DNA of 24,936 nt. It comes from Caryophanales bacterium UBA3631 (GTDB taxonomy: Bacteria; Bacillota_I; Bacilli_A; RF39; UBA660). The translations under genes and the position numbers were made by a program. The notes beneath the pieces were generated by a model. That model searched no databases, was not told where the DNA came from, and saw only the letters and a program-made list of their open reading frames with translations. The stretch spans positions 1 through 24,936 of the forward strand of contig DFLA01000038.1 in the NCBI GenBank assembly GCA_002374055.1, written 5' to 3'. This document shows positions 1-8,423 of the stretch, one piece after another. Position 1 is the stretch's first letter; each line of letters opens with the position of its first letter.

Positions 1-29
1 TTAGTTATTGAAATAAAGGGGAGATAATT

Positions 30-1265
30 ATGAAAATAACTAATTTAGAATTGAAAACGAACAATCTAAAAAAGAAATTAGCGTTAATAGTTGGATTAAC
101 AATGCCACTAGCGTCATGTGGAAAAACAGATGACAAAGAATCAAATAAAGAATCTGAAATAAAAATAGTAGGAATAGAAGATACAAACTCAACTGAAAAA
201 CCAATAGAAACAATTATTGAAGATGTTGAAATAAATACAAATGAAAATGGAGACTCTGTAAAAATAACAGAAGCAAAGACAAAAGATGGAGAAACAATAA
301 AAATAACAGAAACAACAAATGAAAAAGGAGAAACAATAAAAATAACAGAAAAAACAAATGAGAATGGTGAAACAATAAAAATAACTGAAAAGAAAGATAA
401 AAATGGAGAGGTTATTGAACACATTGAAAAAATAACAGAAAGTAAAACTAATACTGTTACAACTTCAAAAATAACTAATAAAACAACTACAACAAAATTA
501 AAAGGAAAAACAACTGTACAAACAACAAGAGTTACAACTAAACCAGTAGTTACAGTAGTAAAAACACAGCCAGTTCAAACTCAACCACCTGTAACACAAC
601 CAATAGTAACACAACCTCCTGTAACAGAACCACCAAAACCAGTAAAAACAAGCTTCAATAAATATGATTTATTAGACCAAGATCCAGATGTTGCAGCACA
701 AGCATTTGATAAACTAGCTGAACAATTATGGAAAGAATTATACAATGGAAAAGGATGTTACCGTGAATATGGAATGTCTAATGGATATGGAGAATGCCAA
801 GTAGCACTAGCAATATTGAATTATGACCAAGGTATTAATCCACAAGTATTCTCTTATGAAGAAACATTAGGATGCTATGATTATCAAACTATTTTAGAGA
901 TGTCACATACACTTGATTTTGGATCAATCGAGCATTTTATCTCAGGAACAAGAGTTGATTTCAAAAAATATATGCTAGATGAAACAAAAGCTGAATACAT
1001 TAATAATACAGCAAGTGCATGGATAGAAAATGAAAAAGGAAATGATGAAAAACTTTATAATTTACTAGAAAACTTCTATGCAAATATGTATAAAGTAGAC
1101 CCAATGTTAGACTATTATACAGCAGGTTTATTTGAAAGTGACAATACTAATCAAAATACAATAGATATATTTCTTGAAGAACAAGGTATATATGATAACA
1201 GCGTTGTAACACCATTATACAACAGCTATGCACCATATATCGGTCGTTCATATAGAATAAAGTAA
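30..1265 (+). CDS. Repeat-containing surface lipoprotein, copy 1
   Basis: Predicted exported lipoprotein of 411 aa. A basic N-terminus and hydrophobic stretch lead to a lipobox L27-A28-S29-C30, so Cys30 should be lipidated and the protein anchored outside the membrane. Five 13-residue units of the type TNENGETIKITEK follow (about residues 70-134), then a Thr/Lys/Pro-rich stalk (about 140-207, with repeated TQPPV/TQPIV), then a roughly 200-residue, probably helical globular domain that I do not recognise. The ATG is preceded by AAGGGGAG at good spacing. The leader upstream is nearly the same as that of the next gene, so the two are tandem duplicates with their own start signals. The promoter lies outside the window. 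Role is inferred only as a wall-spanning, surface-displayed protein (adhesin or binding protein); the lipoprotein call is firm, the function unknown. Confidence 0.85.
   Translation: MKITNLELKTNNLKKKLALIVGLTMPLASCGKTDDKESNKESEIKIVGIEDTNSTEKPIETIIEDVEINTNENGDSVKITEAKTKDGETIKITETTNEKGETIKITEKTNENGETIKITEKKDKNGEVIEHIEKITESKTNTVTTSKITNKTTTTKLKGKTTVQTTRVTTKPVVTVVKTQPVQTQPPVTQPIVTQPPVTEPPKPVKTSFNKYDLLDQDPDVAAQAFDKLAEQLWKELYNGKGCYREYGMSNGYGECQVALAILNYDQGINPQVFSYEETLGCYDYQTILEMSHTLDFGSIEHFISGTRVDFKKYMLDETKAEYINNTASAWIENEKGNDEKLYNLLENFYANMYKVDPMLDYYTAGLFESDNTNQNTIDIFLEEQGIYDNSVVTPLYNSYAPYIGRSYRIK
237..431 (+). repeat. Five 39-bp coding tandem repeats
   Basis: Five in-frame 39-bp units encode the pattern (T/K)(N/K)(E/D)xG(E/D)(T/S)(I/V)KITE(K/T/A), with a more divergent last unit ending EVIEHIEK. 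The length is a multiple of three, so copy changes keep the frame. The paralog at 1494 has six units. Confidence 0.9.
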
Positions 1266-1298
1266 TGCAAAAAATATAGTTAAAAAATATAAAAAAAG

Positions 1299-1365
1299 AC
1301 ATCAAAAAGTAATAGTCATTCATATAATATATATGAAAAAACTTTACATAATTTGATGTTTTTTT
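1299..1365 (+). terminator. Probable terminator after lipoprotein 1
   Basis: ACATCAAA (1299-1306) pairs with TTTGATGT (1352-1359), which runs into seven T residues. The long loop holds a second small hairpin, TTCATAT/ATATGAA (1319-1337). The stem is AT-rich and the loop long, so its strength is uncertain. Confidence 0.5.
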
Positions 1366-1407
1366 AATAAATATAAGCCTTTATAGCAAAAAATGGAAAA
1401 AAATACA

Positions 1408-1436
1408 TTGACTTTTGTACGAACAAGTGTTAATAT
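1408..1436 (+). promoter_or_regulatory. SigA-type promoter for lipoprotein 2
   Basis: TTGACT (1408-1413), a 17-nt spacer, then TAATAT (1431-1436). The transcript would have a leader of about 50 nt before the ATG at 1494. Confidence 0.65.
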
Positions 1437-1493
1437 ATGGGCAAATAGGCAGGAATAATGCTTATTAGTTATTGATATAAAGGGGAGATTATT

Positions 1494-2843
1494 ATGAAGA
1501 TAACTAATTTTAAAGAATATGCCAAAAAAGCTAAAAGAACAATACTTGCAAAAACTGCATTATTAGTCGGATTAACAGTTCCACTAGCATCATGCGGAAA
1601 ACCTGTTGACAAAGAGACAAATAAATTATCTGAAACAAAAAAAATAGTAGCGATAGAAGATACAAACTCAACAGAAATACTAGAAGGTGCAACTATTGAA
1701 GAAGTTGAAGTAACTACAAATGAAAAAGGAGATTCTGTAAAAATTACAGAAGCAAAGACAGAAGATGGAGAAACAATTAAGATAACAGAAACAACAAATG
1801 AAAAAGGTGAAACAGTTAAAGTTACTGAACAAACAAATGAAAAAGGTGAAACAGTAAAAATAACTGAAAAAACAAATGAAAAAGGTGAAACAGTAAAAAT
1901 AACTGAAAAGAAAGATGAAAATGGAGAAGTTATTGAACATATTGAAACAGCAACAGTAGAAAAAACAACAGGAGGTAAAACTAATACTGTTACAACTTCA
2001 AAAATAACTAATAAAACAACTACAACAAAATTAAAAGGAAAAACAACTGTACAAACAACAAGAGTTACAACTAAACCAGTAGTTACAGCAGTAAAAACAC
2101 AACCAGTTCAAACACAACCAAAACAAACACAACCACCTGTAACACAACCACCTGTAACACAACCAATAGTAACACAACCACCAACTATGGAGTTAGAAAT
2201 AGTTGACAATCCAAAGACAAATTTCACTAAGTATGATTTATTAAATCAAGATACAAGAATAGCTGCACAAGCATTCGAAGAATTATCAGATGAATTATGC
2301 CAGGAATTATTTAATGGATATCGTGTAGCAGGCGATTTTGGTATAACATCAGGTTATGAACAATCAAGAATACTATTAGCAGCATTAAATTATAACTATA
2401 ACGGAGGAATTAATCCAAAAGTTTTAGCATATGATGAAGCATTAGGAAATTTATCTAGAGAAGATATTATAAAATATAGTATGTGTATAGATTTACCACA
2501 AGAACAACACCTATATGGAAGCAGAGTAGATTTTAATAAATATGTTTTAGATGAAAATTTTGCTAATGAAATTGAAGATATTACTAATAAGTATATTGAT
2601 TGGGCAGATAATGGTAATTATGGACCATTAGATGATAAATTAAATAACTATTTTGCAAATAATAGAACCGATAATATTGAAGCAATAAAAAACTATATAG
2701 AGTTTTATTACATGAGCAGATTAGACAGTGAGACAATGGGAAACTATAGCGATGATTTCGAAAAACAATTATATCAAGATAGAGTAATAACTCCAATATA
2801 CAATAGTTATGAACCATATAAAGGTCATTCATATACAAGATAA
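1494..2843 (+). CDS. Repeat-containing surface lipoprotein, copy 2
   Basis: Paralog of the gene at 30 with the same architecture in 449 aa: signal peptide with lipobox L31-A32-S33-C34, six 13-residue TNEKGETVKITEK-type units, a Thr/Pro stalk longer than in copy 1 (extra TQPKQTQPPV), and a C-terminal domain of about 210 residues. The C-terminal domains of the two copies are clearly related (both have KYDLL, AAQAF, GINP, SRVDF/TRVDF, TPxYNSYxPY) but differ at many positions, whereas the stalk DNA is almost unchanged. The gene has its own promoter (1408-1436) and a strong terminator just after the stop, so it is monocistronic. Function is unknown; surface exposure is inferred from the lipobox and stalk. 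Confidence 0.85.
   Translation: MKITNFKEYAKKAKRTILAKTALLVGLTVPLASCGKPVDKETNKLSETKKIVAIEDTNSTEILEGATIEEVEVTTNEKGDSVKITEAKTEDGETIKITETTNEKGETVKVTEQTNEKGETVKITEKTNEKGETVKITEKKDENGEVIEHIETATVEKTTGGKTNTVTTSKITNKTTTTKLKGKTTVQTTRVTTKPVVTAVKTQPVQTQPKQTQPPVTQPPVTQPIVTQPPTMELEIVDNPKTNFTKYDLLNQDTRIAAQAFEELSDELCQELFNGYRVAGDFGITSGYEQSRILLAALNYNYNGGINPKVLAYDEALGNLSREDIIKYSMCIDLPQEQHLYGSRVDFNKYVLDENFANEIEDITNKYIDWADNGNYGPLDDKLNNYFANNRTDNIEAIKNYIEFYYMSRLDSETMGNYSDDFEKQLYQDRVITPIYNSYEPYKGHSYTR
1716..1949 (+). repeat. Six 39-bp coding tandem repeats
   Basis: Six in-frame 39-bp units matching those at 237-431. Units 3 to 5 are the most alike at the DNA level, which suggests recent unit duplication by slippage or recombination. 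Confidence 0.9.
1975..2088 (+). repeat. 114-bp block identical to 442-555
   Basis: The DNA encoding the start of the Thr-rich stalk is identical over 114 bp between the two lipoprotein genes (442-555 and 1975-2088), including synonymous positions. Flanking sequence is much more diverged. Confidence 0.9.
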
Positions 2844-2849
2844 ATAGTG

Positions 2850-2883
2850 AAGAACTAGTTAATATACTAGTTCTTTTATTTTT
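2850..2883 (+). terminator. Rho-independent terminator after lipoprotein 2
   Basis: Perfect 10-bp stem AAGAACTAGT (2850-2859) / ACTAGTTCTT (2866-2875) with a 6-nt loop, followed by a T-rich tail. Confidence 0.85.
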
Positions 2884-2968
2884 AATTATATAAATGTGTA
2901 AAGGAATGTGAAATTTTAATTTTTCAAAATATATATTAGAAAAAATGATTTTTTTTTATTTAATAATA

Positions 2969-2977
2969 TGCTATAAT
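2969..2977 (+). promoter_or_regulatory. Extended -10 promoter for the 3003 operon
   Basis: TGCTATAAT, an extended -10 with a perfect TATAAT at 2972-2977. The -35 region is only a T-rich run, so recognition would rest on the extended -10. Transcription would start close to 2984, just ahead of the AGGTGAT ribosome binding site. Confidence 0.6.
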
Positions 2978-3002
2978 TGAATAAAAAGATAGGTGATAGT
3001 AA

Positions 3003-5645
3003 TTGAAAAAGAAACTAATAATATTAACAATAGCGATGTTCTTTTTAAATATATTAAATATACAGGCATTAAATTTAGGCGAGGTGACAGACGGAAAAAG
3101 TTCTATCGTACCGAATATTAGTCCATGTGCGGGGCAAGCTGATGGTTGCGCATGGTATAGTCAGGATTTTATAGTAAGAGTATCACTTGTTGATAAAAAC
3201 TTGAATTTAGTTCCAGGAACAAAAACTGTGGAATTTAGCCCTTTAAATCCTTATTTTTCAGGAAACTATGAAACATATGATGTAGACAAAAGTAATTCTG
3301 ATTATGGATATTATCAAAGAACAAGAATTGTATATAATTTTATAGGAAGCCATTCAGTTCATGTGAATGGTAATGTAACAGGCAGACAGCCACAATACAT
3401 GTCAGACAAAGGATATCGAGTATACCTCGGATTTGGTAAGGACAAAGCTGTAGCAAATAACTCATCAGATTATGAACAAAATAGGAGAAACTTTATAAAA
3501 TTTGTAACAAGATCAGAACATGGTATTTACGTCCAAGATATAGATAAAAAAGTAGACTTTCTAAGTTTTTTTCTAAAAGTATCAGGATATGACAATTTAT
3601 GGGATTCAACGGATATTATAGAAAAACAAATTGATTTAGGGAAAAATCATGAATATTATTTAGTAATTGAACCTGTTTATTCCTATGGTGTTCATTCTAA
3701 TGGAAAAGACTATACTGCTAGGGGAACCGCAAAACAATTAGCGGCAGCATGGACTCAAGCAAAAGGTTCAGTAAGAGATATGATGTGGATTGGCGGAATA
3801 AATCTAGGAGTAAGATATAATCATGTATGTAATTTTATGGATTATAATGATAAATATGTACAACTAGTAAAAAATTTAAATGTTAATTATCTTATACCTA
3901 ATCCATCAGCAGAACAACTTGTAAAAAAATATACACCAAAACAAATTGTACAAATGTATGGAGGATATTGTAGAAATTGGGATGTGATGGACAAACTTGA
4001 AGCGAATTTCATTATGGGTTTACTATCAACACCACAATCAGGTTTCGGGGTTAATGTTATAGATATAACAGAAGTTATGGAGCCTAGAATAAAGGCATCC
4101 GAAGCAAGCTGCACTTTAAGTATAGACTCATGTGCGAAAGATGTAGAAAATAATGTTGAATCAAATGATGATTTTTATATTAGAACAAAATTAACAAATA
4201 CAAAAGGAAATTTGGAAAATTGTATATTACCAAAAGTAGCAACAGAACAACAACTAGACGAGTATATATACCATGTTGGAGAAGGAAACAATCAATTATG
4301 GTGCTATGATGATATTACCTATGATTTTTCGAACTTAAAAAAATATTTAAAGGACAATACATTTACAACAAATCAATTAATGGAAATTCCAAAAGGAAAA
4401 TTGAAAGTTGAAAGAACATGCTATGCAACTTCAGAAAATATGGAAAATACAGGATATCTAGAACAGGTATTTGTAGCTGATCCAGCGGAATATCAAACAA
4501 ACTTCATATTTAATTTTAATAATAAAGAATTAATCTTTGAAAGAAATACAAATAAATATAAGGACGAAGCAGAAAACTATAAAAGAGAAAGTGAATGCAC
4601 AAAAGGTAGAAGAAATGATCAATGTGAATATAAAAATAAATACACATCAACATTCTATTATGATTATGAACTAAAAGATTCTTTTTCAGGAAATCAATTA
4701 AACATTAATATATCTAATTTATCACTAAATAATGATATAAAAAATACAAATTCTATTGAGTTTATTACTCAATACCAAGATTCAAAAGTTTTAAGAGTAG
4801 ATAATTCTTTTTCTGATGGAACATACACTAATAAACTATCAACACAATTAACGAATGGATATGGACTTACAAATAAAATGTACAATAAACTATTAAGCAA
4901 AACAACAAATAAAAAAACAATTAACAACAACACAGATGATGAAATAGAAATTAATAGATTAGATAATAATAAAGTATCAGAAACATTACAAATTAATTTT
5001 GAACAAAATAGAAAAAAAACATGTAATGTAGAAACTACTATTAATCAAACACCTACTAATGGACCTACTCAAATTCCTAATACAATGTTCAGAGTTATAT
5101 CTCTAACAAATCCATTCCCTGCAAGAGATGGTACATCAAGATTACCTGGCTACAATTGGCTATCAAAAACAGATAATAATGTATATACATATATAGAAAA
5201 CAATAGAAATATAAAATCTGAAAACAAAGATGCAGGAGCAGAAGCAATATATCAAAAAGAACCATTATACACAATAGCACTAACTCCATCAACAATGGTA
5301 AAAATAAGAGAATATAACAAATCACATACATATTCAGATTTTGATATGACATGTGAAAATGGAACAGGAAGAATGTGTATCGATAACTTTATTAGAGATA
5401 ATAAATATTTACCTAGTATAGAAGGTACATGCTCATCAATTAATGCAAAAGAGATAACAAATATAAATAATAGAATTATAGAATTTGAAAAATCAGGATG
5501 TAATAACTATGCTCAATGTATGACAATGAAACAATCTATAGTTAATGAATTAGATTTTAATAAGGACAATTATGTAACAAGTGATGACTTATTAAATGCT
5601 GATTTCTATACATGTGCTGATAAAACAGCTTTAAGTGGAAAGTAA
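3003..5645 (+). CDS. Large exported cysteine-rich protein with C-terminal Ca-binding-like loop
   Basis: An 880-aa exported protein that I do not recognise. It starts at a TTG with AGGTGAT upstream; this start gives a clear signal peptide (MKKKLIILTIAMFFLNILN, cleavage probably near residue 23). No later hydrophobic segment is evident, so it should be released or held by partners. Cysteine pairs occur in small loops (CAGQADGC near the N-terminus, CTLSIDSC, CTKGRRNDQC, CENGTGRMC), suggesting disulfides. Near the C-terminus, D851, N853, D855, Y857, T859 and D862 form an EF-hand or dockerin-half-like loop followed by LL. It is the first gene of an operon with three single-pass TadE-like proteins (16-nt gap to the next), just before the Tad operon, so a role as a filament-associated or tip protein is a reasonable inference, not shown. 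Confidence 0.75.
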   Translation: MKKKLIILTIAMFFLNILNIQALNLGEVTDGKSSIVPNISPCAGQADGCAWYSQDFIVRVSLVDKNLNLVPGTKTVEFSPLNPYFSGNYETYDVDKSNSDYGYYQRTRIVYNFIGSHSVHVNGNVTGRQPQYMSDKGYRVYLGFGKDKAVANNSSDYEQNRRNFIKFVTRSEHGIYVQDIDKKVDFLSFFLKVSGYDNLWDSTDIIEKQIDLGKNHEYYLVIEPVYSYGVHSNGKDYTARGTAKQLAAAWTQAKGSVRDMMWIGGINLGVRYNHVCNFMDYNDKYVQLVKNLNVNYLIPNPSAEQLVKKYTPKQIVQMYGGYCRNWDVMDKLEANFIMGLLSTPQSGFGVNVIDITEVMEPRIKASEASCTLSIDSCAKDVENNVESNDDFYIRTKLTNTKGNLENCILPKVATEQQLDEYIYHVGEGNNQLWCYDDITYDFSNLKKYLKDNTFTTNQLMEIPKGKLKVERTCYATSENMENTGYLEQVFVADPAEYQTNFIFNFNNKELIFERNTNKYKDEAENYKRESECTKGRRNDQCEYKNKYTSTFYYDYELKDSFSGNQLNINISNLSLNNDIKNTNSIEFITQYQDSKVLRVDNSFSDGTYTNKLSTQLTNGYGLTNKMYNKLLSKTTNKKTINNNTDDEIEINRLDNNKVSETLQINFEQNRKKTCNVETTINQTPTNGPTQIPNTMFRVISLTNPFPARDGTSRLPGYNWLSKTDNNVYTYIENNRNIKSENKDAGAEAIYQKEPLYTIALTPSTMVKIREYNKSHTYSDFDMTCENGTGRMCIDNFIRDNKYLPSIEGTCSSINAKEITNINNRIIEFEKSGCNNYAQCMTMKQSIVNELDFNKDNYVTSDDLLNADFYTCADKTALSGK

Positions 5646-5660
5646 AGGAGGTTATAAAAT

Positions 5661-6065
5661 ATGCATGAATCGTTTTGGGGAACATTTATCATTGGAGCAG
5701 GAGTGCTTATTATAGGTATAATCTTCTTTATGCAAAAATTAACAAACACAACAGAACAAAACTATGTATTAATAAAAGAAACAACACAAGCAGCAATGGA
5801 AGATGCATTTGATTATGCATCATATATGAAAGATGGAACAACAATAAGAATAAATAGAGAAGCGTTTGTAGAAAGCTTTGTAAGAAGGTTCTCACAAAAT
5901 GCCTCTCTAGCAAACTCATACGTAATAGAAATATATGATGTTAATGAATACCCACCTAAAGTAAGTTTAAAAGTAAAAACAAAAGAAGGAACAGTAATTG
6001 CTAATCAAGAAGTTGAATTTGATATAACAAATCAAATAGATGCAATACTGGAAACAACATATTAA
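5661..6065 (+). CDS. Small single-pass membrane protein, TadE-like context
   Basis: A 134-aa protein with a very short N-terminus, one transmembrane helix (about residues 8-25) and an exposed domain. The polar part begins with a helix (TTEQNYVLIKETTQAAMEDAF) and continues as a mixed beta-rich segment (VIEIYDV, KVSLKVKTKEG). This N-terminal-helix layout resembles minor pseudopilins of Tad systems, but no prepilin cleavage site is obvious. A strong AGGAGG precedes the ATG. It lies in an operon between the large exported protein and two clearer TadE-like proteins. The specific family is not recognised with certainty. Confidence 0.7.
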   Translation: MHESFWGTFIIGAGVLIIGIIFFMQKLTNTTEQNYVLIKETTQAAMEDAFDYASYMKDGTTIRINREAFVESFVRRFSQNASLANSYVIEIYDVNEYPPKVSLKVKTKEGTVIANQEVEFDITNQIDAILETTY

Positions 6066-6080
6066 AGGAGGAATAAAAAA

Positions 6081-7043
6081 ATGAAAGAAAGTATAAGCTA
6101 TTCGTTCCTCCTAAACATAATAATATTATTTATTACAGTCTGTGCAGCAATAATAATGGGAATATTTAGTTATTATAAAGCATTTAGAGCAAACTCAATA
6201 ATAACAGAAACAATAGAAAAATATGAAGGATATAACTGCTTAGCAAAAGAAGAAATTGCAAGAAAACTAGGAGGTATCGGTTATAACACACCATTTAATG
6301 TAACATGTAATAATGATGGAAACTGTGAAACAGATAATGCAGAAAATGGAAATTATAAAGTAATATCATATAATCTAGATTTTAACAATAATCATGTACA
6401 CAATGAGGAAATGAACTCTACATATAAATGTGAAGATAAAAATGGTATTAACTATTGTACAACAAATAAGCATTATCAATATGGAGTATATACATATATG
6501 TATGTCGAATTACCAGTTGTATCAAACTTGATTAGACTCTCATTCTTCTCAAAAACAAATCCAATGTATGAATTTAGGAACTTTTATGTAGAATCAACTG
6601 AAGATGATACACATTATATTGATGTGGAAACTGCATTTCCAAATACATATAAGAAAGAAAAAATAGATGGAAAAATATATGTTAAAGATGCATTTGCAGG
6701 AGAGGCAACAGCCATATATCATGACGCAAATGACAATGCGAAAACTATAGAAAATCCAACTGCGAGTAAAGTGCTAGAAAGAATCACTCTATCAATGTAC
6801 GCAAAATTAGGAAGTACATTCGGAGAAGGAAGAAAATTTGGCGATGGAAAAATGAGTTATGAATTTCTATTTAATGATTTAACAAAAGAATCAGGTGTTA
6901 ATCTAAGGACAAGAGCAGCCGCAGTTAATCTTGAGGAAATAAATGGTGGAGTATTCGATGCATCATTAACAGGATTAATAATGAGAGATGGATTACCTAG
7001 AAATGAGTGCGGTTTCATCAGAAATTATGAACAATTAAATTAG
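6081..7043 (+). CDS. TadE/TadF-like membrane-anchored pseudopilin, long form
   Basis: A 320-aa protein with an N-terminal transmembrane helix (about residues 8-30, SFLLNIIILFITVCAAIIMG) followed by an extracellular region. The sequence after the helix (YYKAFRANSIITETIEKYEGY) and a later segment (YMYVELPVVSNLIRL) align with the next gene (AYKTKNFILNTVDEYVNKG and YMKFDFPVIGQFIKL), so the two are paralogs; this one carries about 150 extra C-terminal residues. Cysteines (CNNDGNC and others) fall in the exported part. The pattern of an N-terminal helix and a conserved hydrophobic-Pro strand is like TadE/TadF minor pilins. AGGAGG precedes the ATG. The gene is co-transcribed with its neighbours. Confidence 0.7.
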   Translation: MKESISYSFLLNIIILFITVCAAIIMGIFSYYKAFRANSIITETIEKYEGYNCLAKEEIARKLGGIGYNTPFNVTCNNDGNCETDNAENGNYKVISYNLDFNNNHVHNEEMNSTYKCEDKNGINYCTTNKHYQYGVYTYMYVELPVVSNLIRLSFFSKTNPMYEFRNFYVESTEDDTHYIDVETAFPNTYKKEKIDGKIYVKDAFAGEATAIYHDANDNAKTIENPTASKVLERITLSMYAKLGSTFGEGRKFGDGKMSYEFLFNDLTKESGVNLRTRAAAVNLEEINGGVFDASLTGLIMRDGLPRNECGFIRNYEQLN

Positions 7044-7054
7044 GAGGATAGAAT

Positions 7055-7546
7055 ATGAAAGGTGCAATAGGAAATGCTTTTATACTTAATATGGTAATAA
7101 CATTCATACTAATATTCTATGTCCTACTAATAGGTTCAATGGCATACAGTAAAGCATATAAAACAAAAAACTTTATACTAAACACAGTAGATGAATATGT
7201 AAACAAAGGAAATGATTTTAGTAACTACACAGAAAGTGGTAGAGAATTTAATGACAAAGTAAATGAATATCTAGGAAAAATAGGATATCCAATAGTTACA
7301 CAATTCGACCAATCAACATGTCCAGGAAAAGAAGGATATATAAATTGGAAAAGCCCATACGAAGGAGAATACGAATATTGTATATATAGAAAAAAACATA
7401 TAGGATTAAGAGACAATAATTCCGTAGTAGCAAATAGATACAACTATATGGTACTTGTATATATGAAATTTGATTTCCCAGTAATAGGACAATTCATTAA
7501 ATTACCAATAACAGGAGAAACAAAAACATACACAGAATTCAAATAA
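7055..7546 (+). CDS. TadE/TadF-like membrane-anchored pseudopilin, short form
   Basis: A 163-aa protein with an N-terminal transmembrane helix (about residues 9-30) and an extracellular domain, paralogous to the 320-aa protein before it. It ends shortly after the shared FPVIGQFIKLPITGETKTYTEF segment. In TadE/TadF-type minor pilins a similar strand lies near the C-terminus. No glycine-plus-glutamate prepilin cleavage motif is evident, consistent with a TadE-type membrane-retained protein and not a major Flp pilin. It is last in the 3003 operon, 12 nt after the previous stop with AGGAGG, and is followed by a new promoter for the Tad motor genes. Confidence 0.7.
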   Translation: MKGAIGNAFILNMVITFILIFYVLLIGSMAYSKAYKTKNFILNTVDEYVNKGNDFSNYTESGREFNDKVNEYLGKIGYPIVTQFDQSTCPGKEGYINWKSPYEGEYEYCIYRKKHIGLRDNNSVVANRYNYMVLVYMKFDFPVIGQFIKLPITGETKTYTEFK

Positions 7547-7548
7547 AC

Positions 7549-7577
7549 TTGCAATCAAAAAATATATAAGGTATAAT
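7549..7577 (+). promoter_or_regulatory. SigA-type promoter of the Tad motor operon
   Basis: TTGCAA (7549-7554), 17 nt, then a perfect TATAAT (7572-7577), giving a leader of about 44 nt to the cpaB ATG. No terminator is visible before it, so read-through from the upstream operon is also possible. Confidence 0.65.
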
Positions 7578-7627
7578 AGTACTGATACAGTAGAGAATAT
7601 CATAAAAAGAATAGGAAGGGAGAATTT

Positions 7628-8419
7628 ATGAATTCAATAGTAAGATTTCTAAAAAACAAAAATACTGTAACCGTAATAGGAATAATACTTATAATTGCTA
7701 TATTATGGGCAGGATATTATTTCCAATTACAAAGAACAGTAAAACCAGTAAGTGTTCCAGTAGCAGCAACTACAATACAACCAAGAACACAAATAACATC
7801 TGACATGATAAAATATGTAGATGTACCACAATCATATATTTCAGAAAACGCAATACAAGAACAAGCAAACATACTAAACAAATACGCTAATTACAACACA
7901 GTAATACCAGAAGGAAGTATGTTCTACAAAGAAACATTAACAACAAAAGAAGCACTTCCAAACTACGTACAAAGCTTATTAAAAGAAGGAGAATTCGGAG
8001 TAGCATACAATATTAATGCAGCAGAAAATACAATAAGTTGGGGAATAATGCCAGGAGATAAAATTGACCTTTATATGAGAGTAACATCAGAAGAAGGTTC
8101 AGTAATGCTAGGAAAACTACTTGAAAACATTGAAATACTTGCAGTAACAGATGATAACGGAAATAATGTTTACGAAGTAAGTGATGGATCAAGAACACCT
8201 TCAAAACTTATATTTGGAGTAAAAGAAGATATATTCCTACTATTACTTAGATCAAATTATCTAGATATAGAACTATTCCCAATACAACATGGTGCATGGG
8301 TTGACGATAAAGAAGCAACAACAAAACTAACAACACAAGAATTAATAGACTACATAAAAGCACGTACAGTACAATTATCAACAGACCCAACAAGTAGTAC
8401 AATAGAACAAGTAAGGTGA
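7628..8419 (+). CDS. cpaB: CpaB/RcpC-like SAF-domain pilus assembly protein
   Basis: A 263-aa protein with an N-terminal transmembrane helix (about residues 14-32), then a SAF-type domain (about 40-105: VPVAATTIQPRTQITSDMIK, later VIPEGSMFYKETL) and an RcpC-like region (about 120-235: ISWGIMPGDKIDLYMRV, LENIEILAVTDDNGN, PSKLIFGVKEDIFLLLL). In Tad/Flp systems CpaB/RcpC sits on the outside of the inner membrane and helps assemble or stabilise the filament. It is the first gene of the Tad operon, 4 nt before tadA. Its stop is TGA, useful evidence for the standard genetic code here. Confidence 0.88.
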   Translation: MNSIVRFLKNKNTVTVIGIILIIAILWAGYYFQLQRTVKPVSVPVAATTIQPRTQITSDMIKYVDVPQSYISENAIQEQANILNKYANYNTVIPEGSMFYKETLTTKEALPNYVQSLLKEGEFGVAYNINAAENTISWGIMPGDKIDLYMRVTSEEGSVMLGKLLENIEILAVTDDNGNNVYEVSDGSRTPSKLIFGVKEDIFLLLLRSNYLDIELFPIQHGAWVDDKEATTKLTTQELIDYIKARTVQLSTDPTSSTIEQVR

Positions 8420-8423
8420 TAAC

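Noticed and set aside
189..1940. Long Phe/Tyr-rich minus-strand open frames across the lipoprotein repeats (189-422 and 1680-1940)
   Set aside because: They mirror the Lys/Glu/Thr codon repeats of the plus-strand genes, have no ribosome binding site and no family resemblance.
237..1949. Regular repeats as a possible CRISPR array
   Set aside because: The units are contiguous, in frame, coding and have no spacers.
7628..8419. Possible Mycoplasma-type code in which TGA encodes Trp
   Set aside because: cpaB ends cleanly at TGA just before the tadA ribosome binding site and Trp is encoded by TGG throughout.
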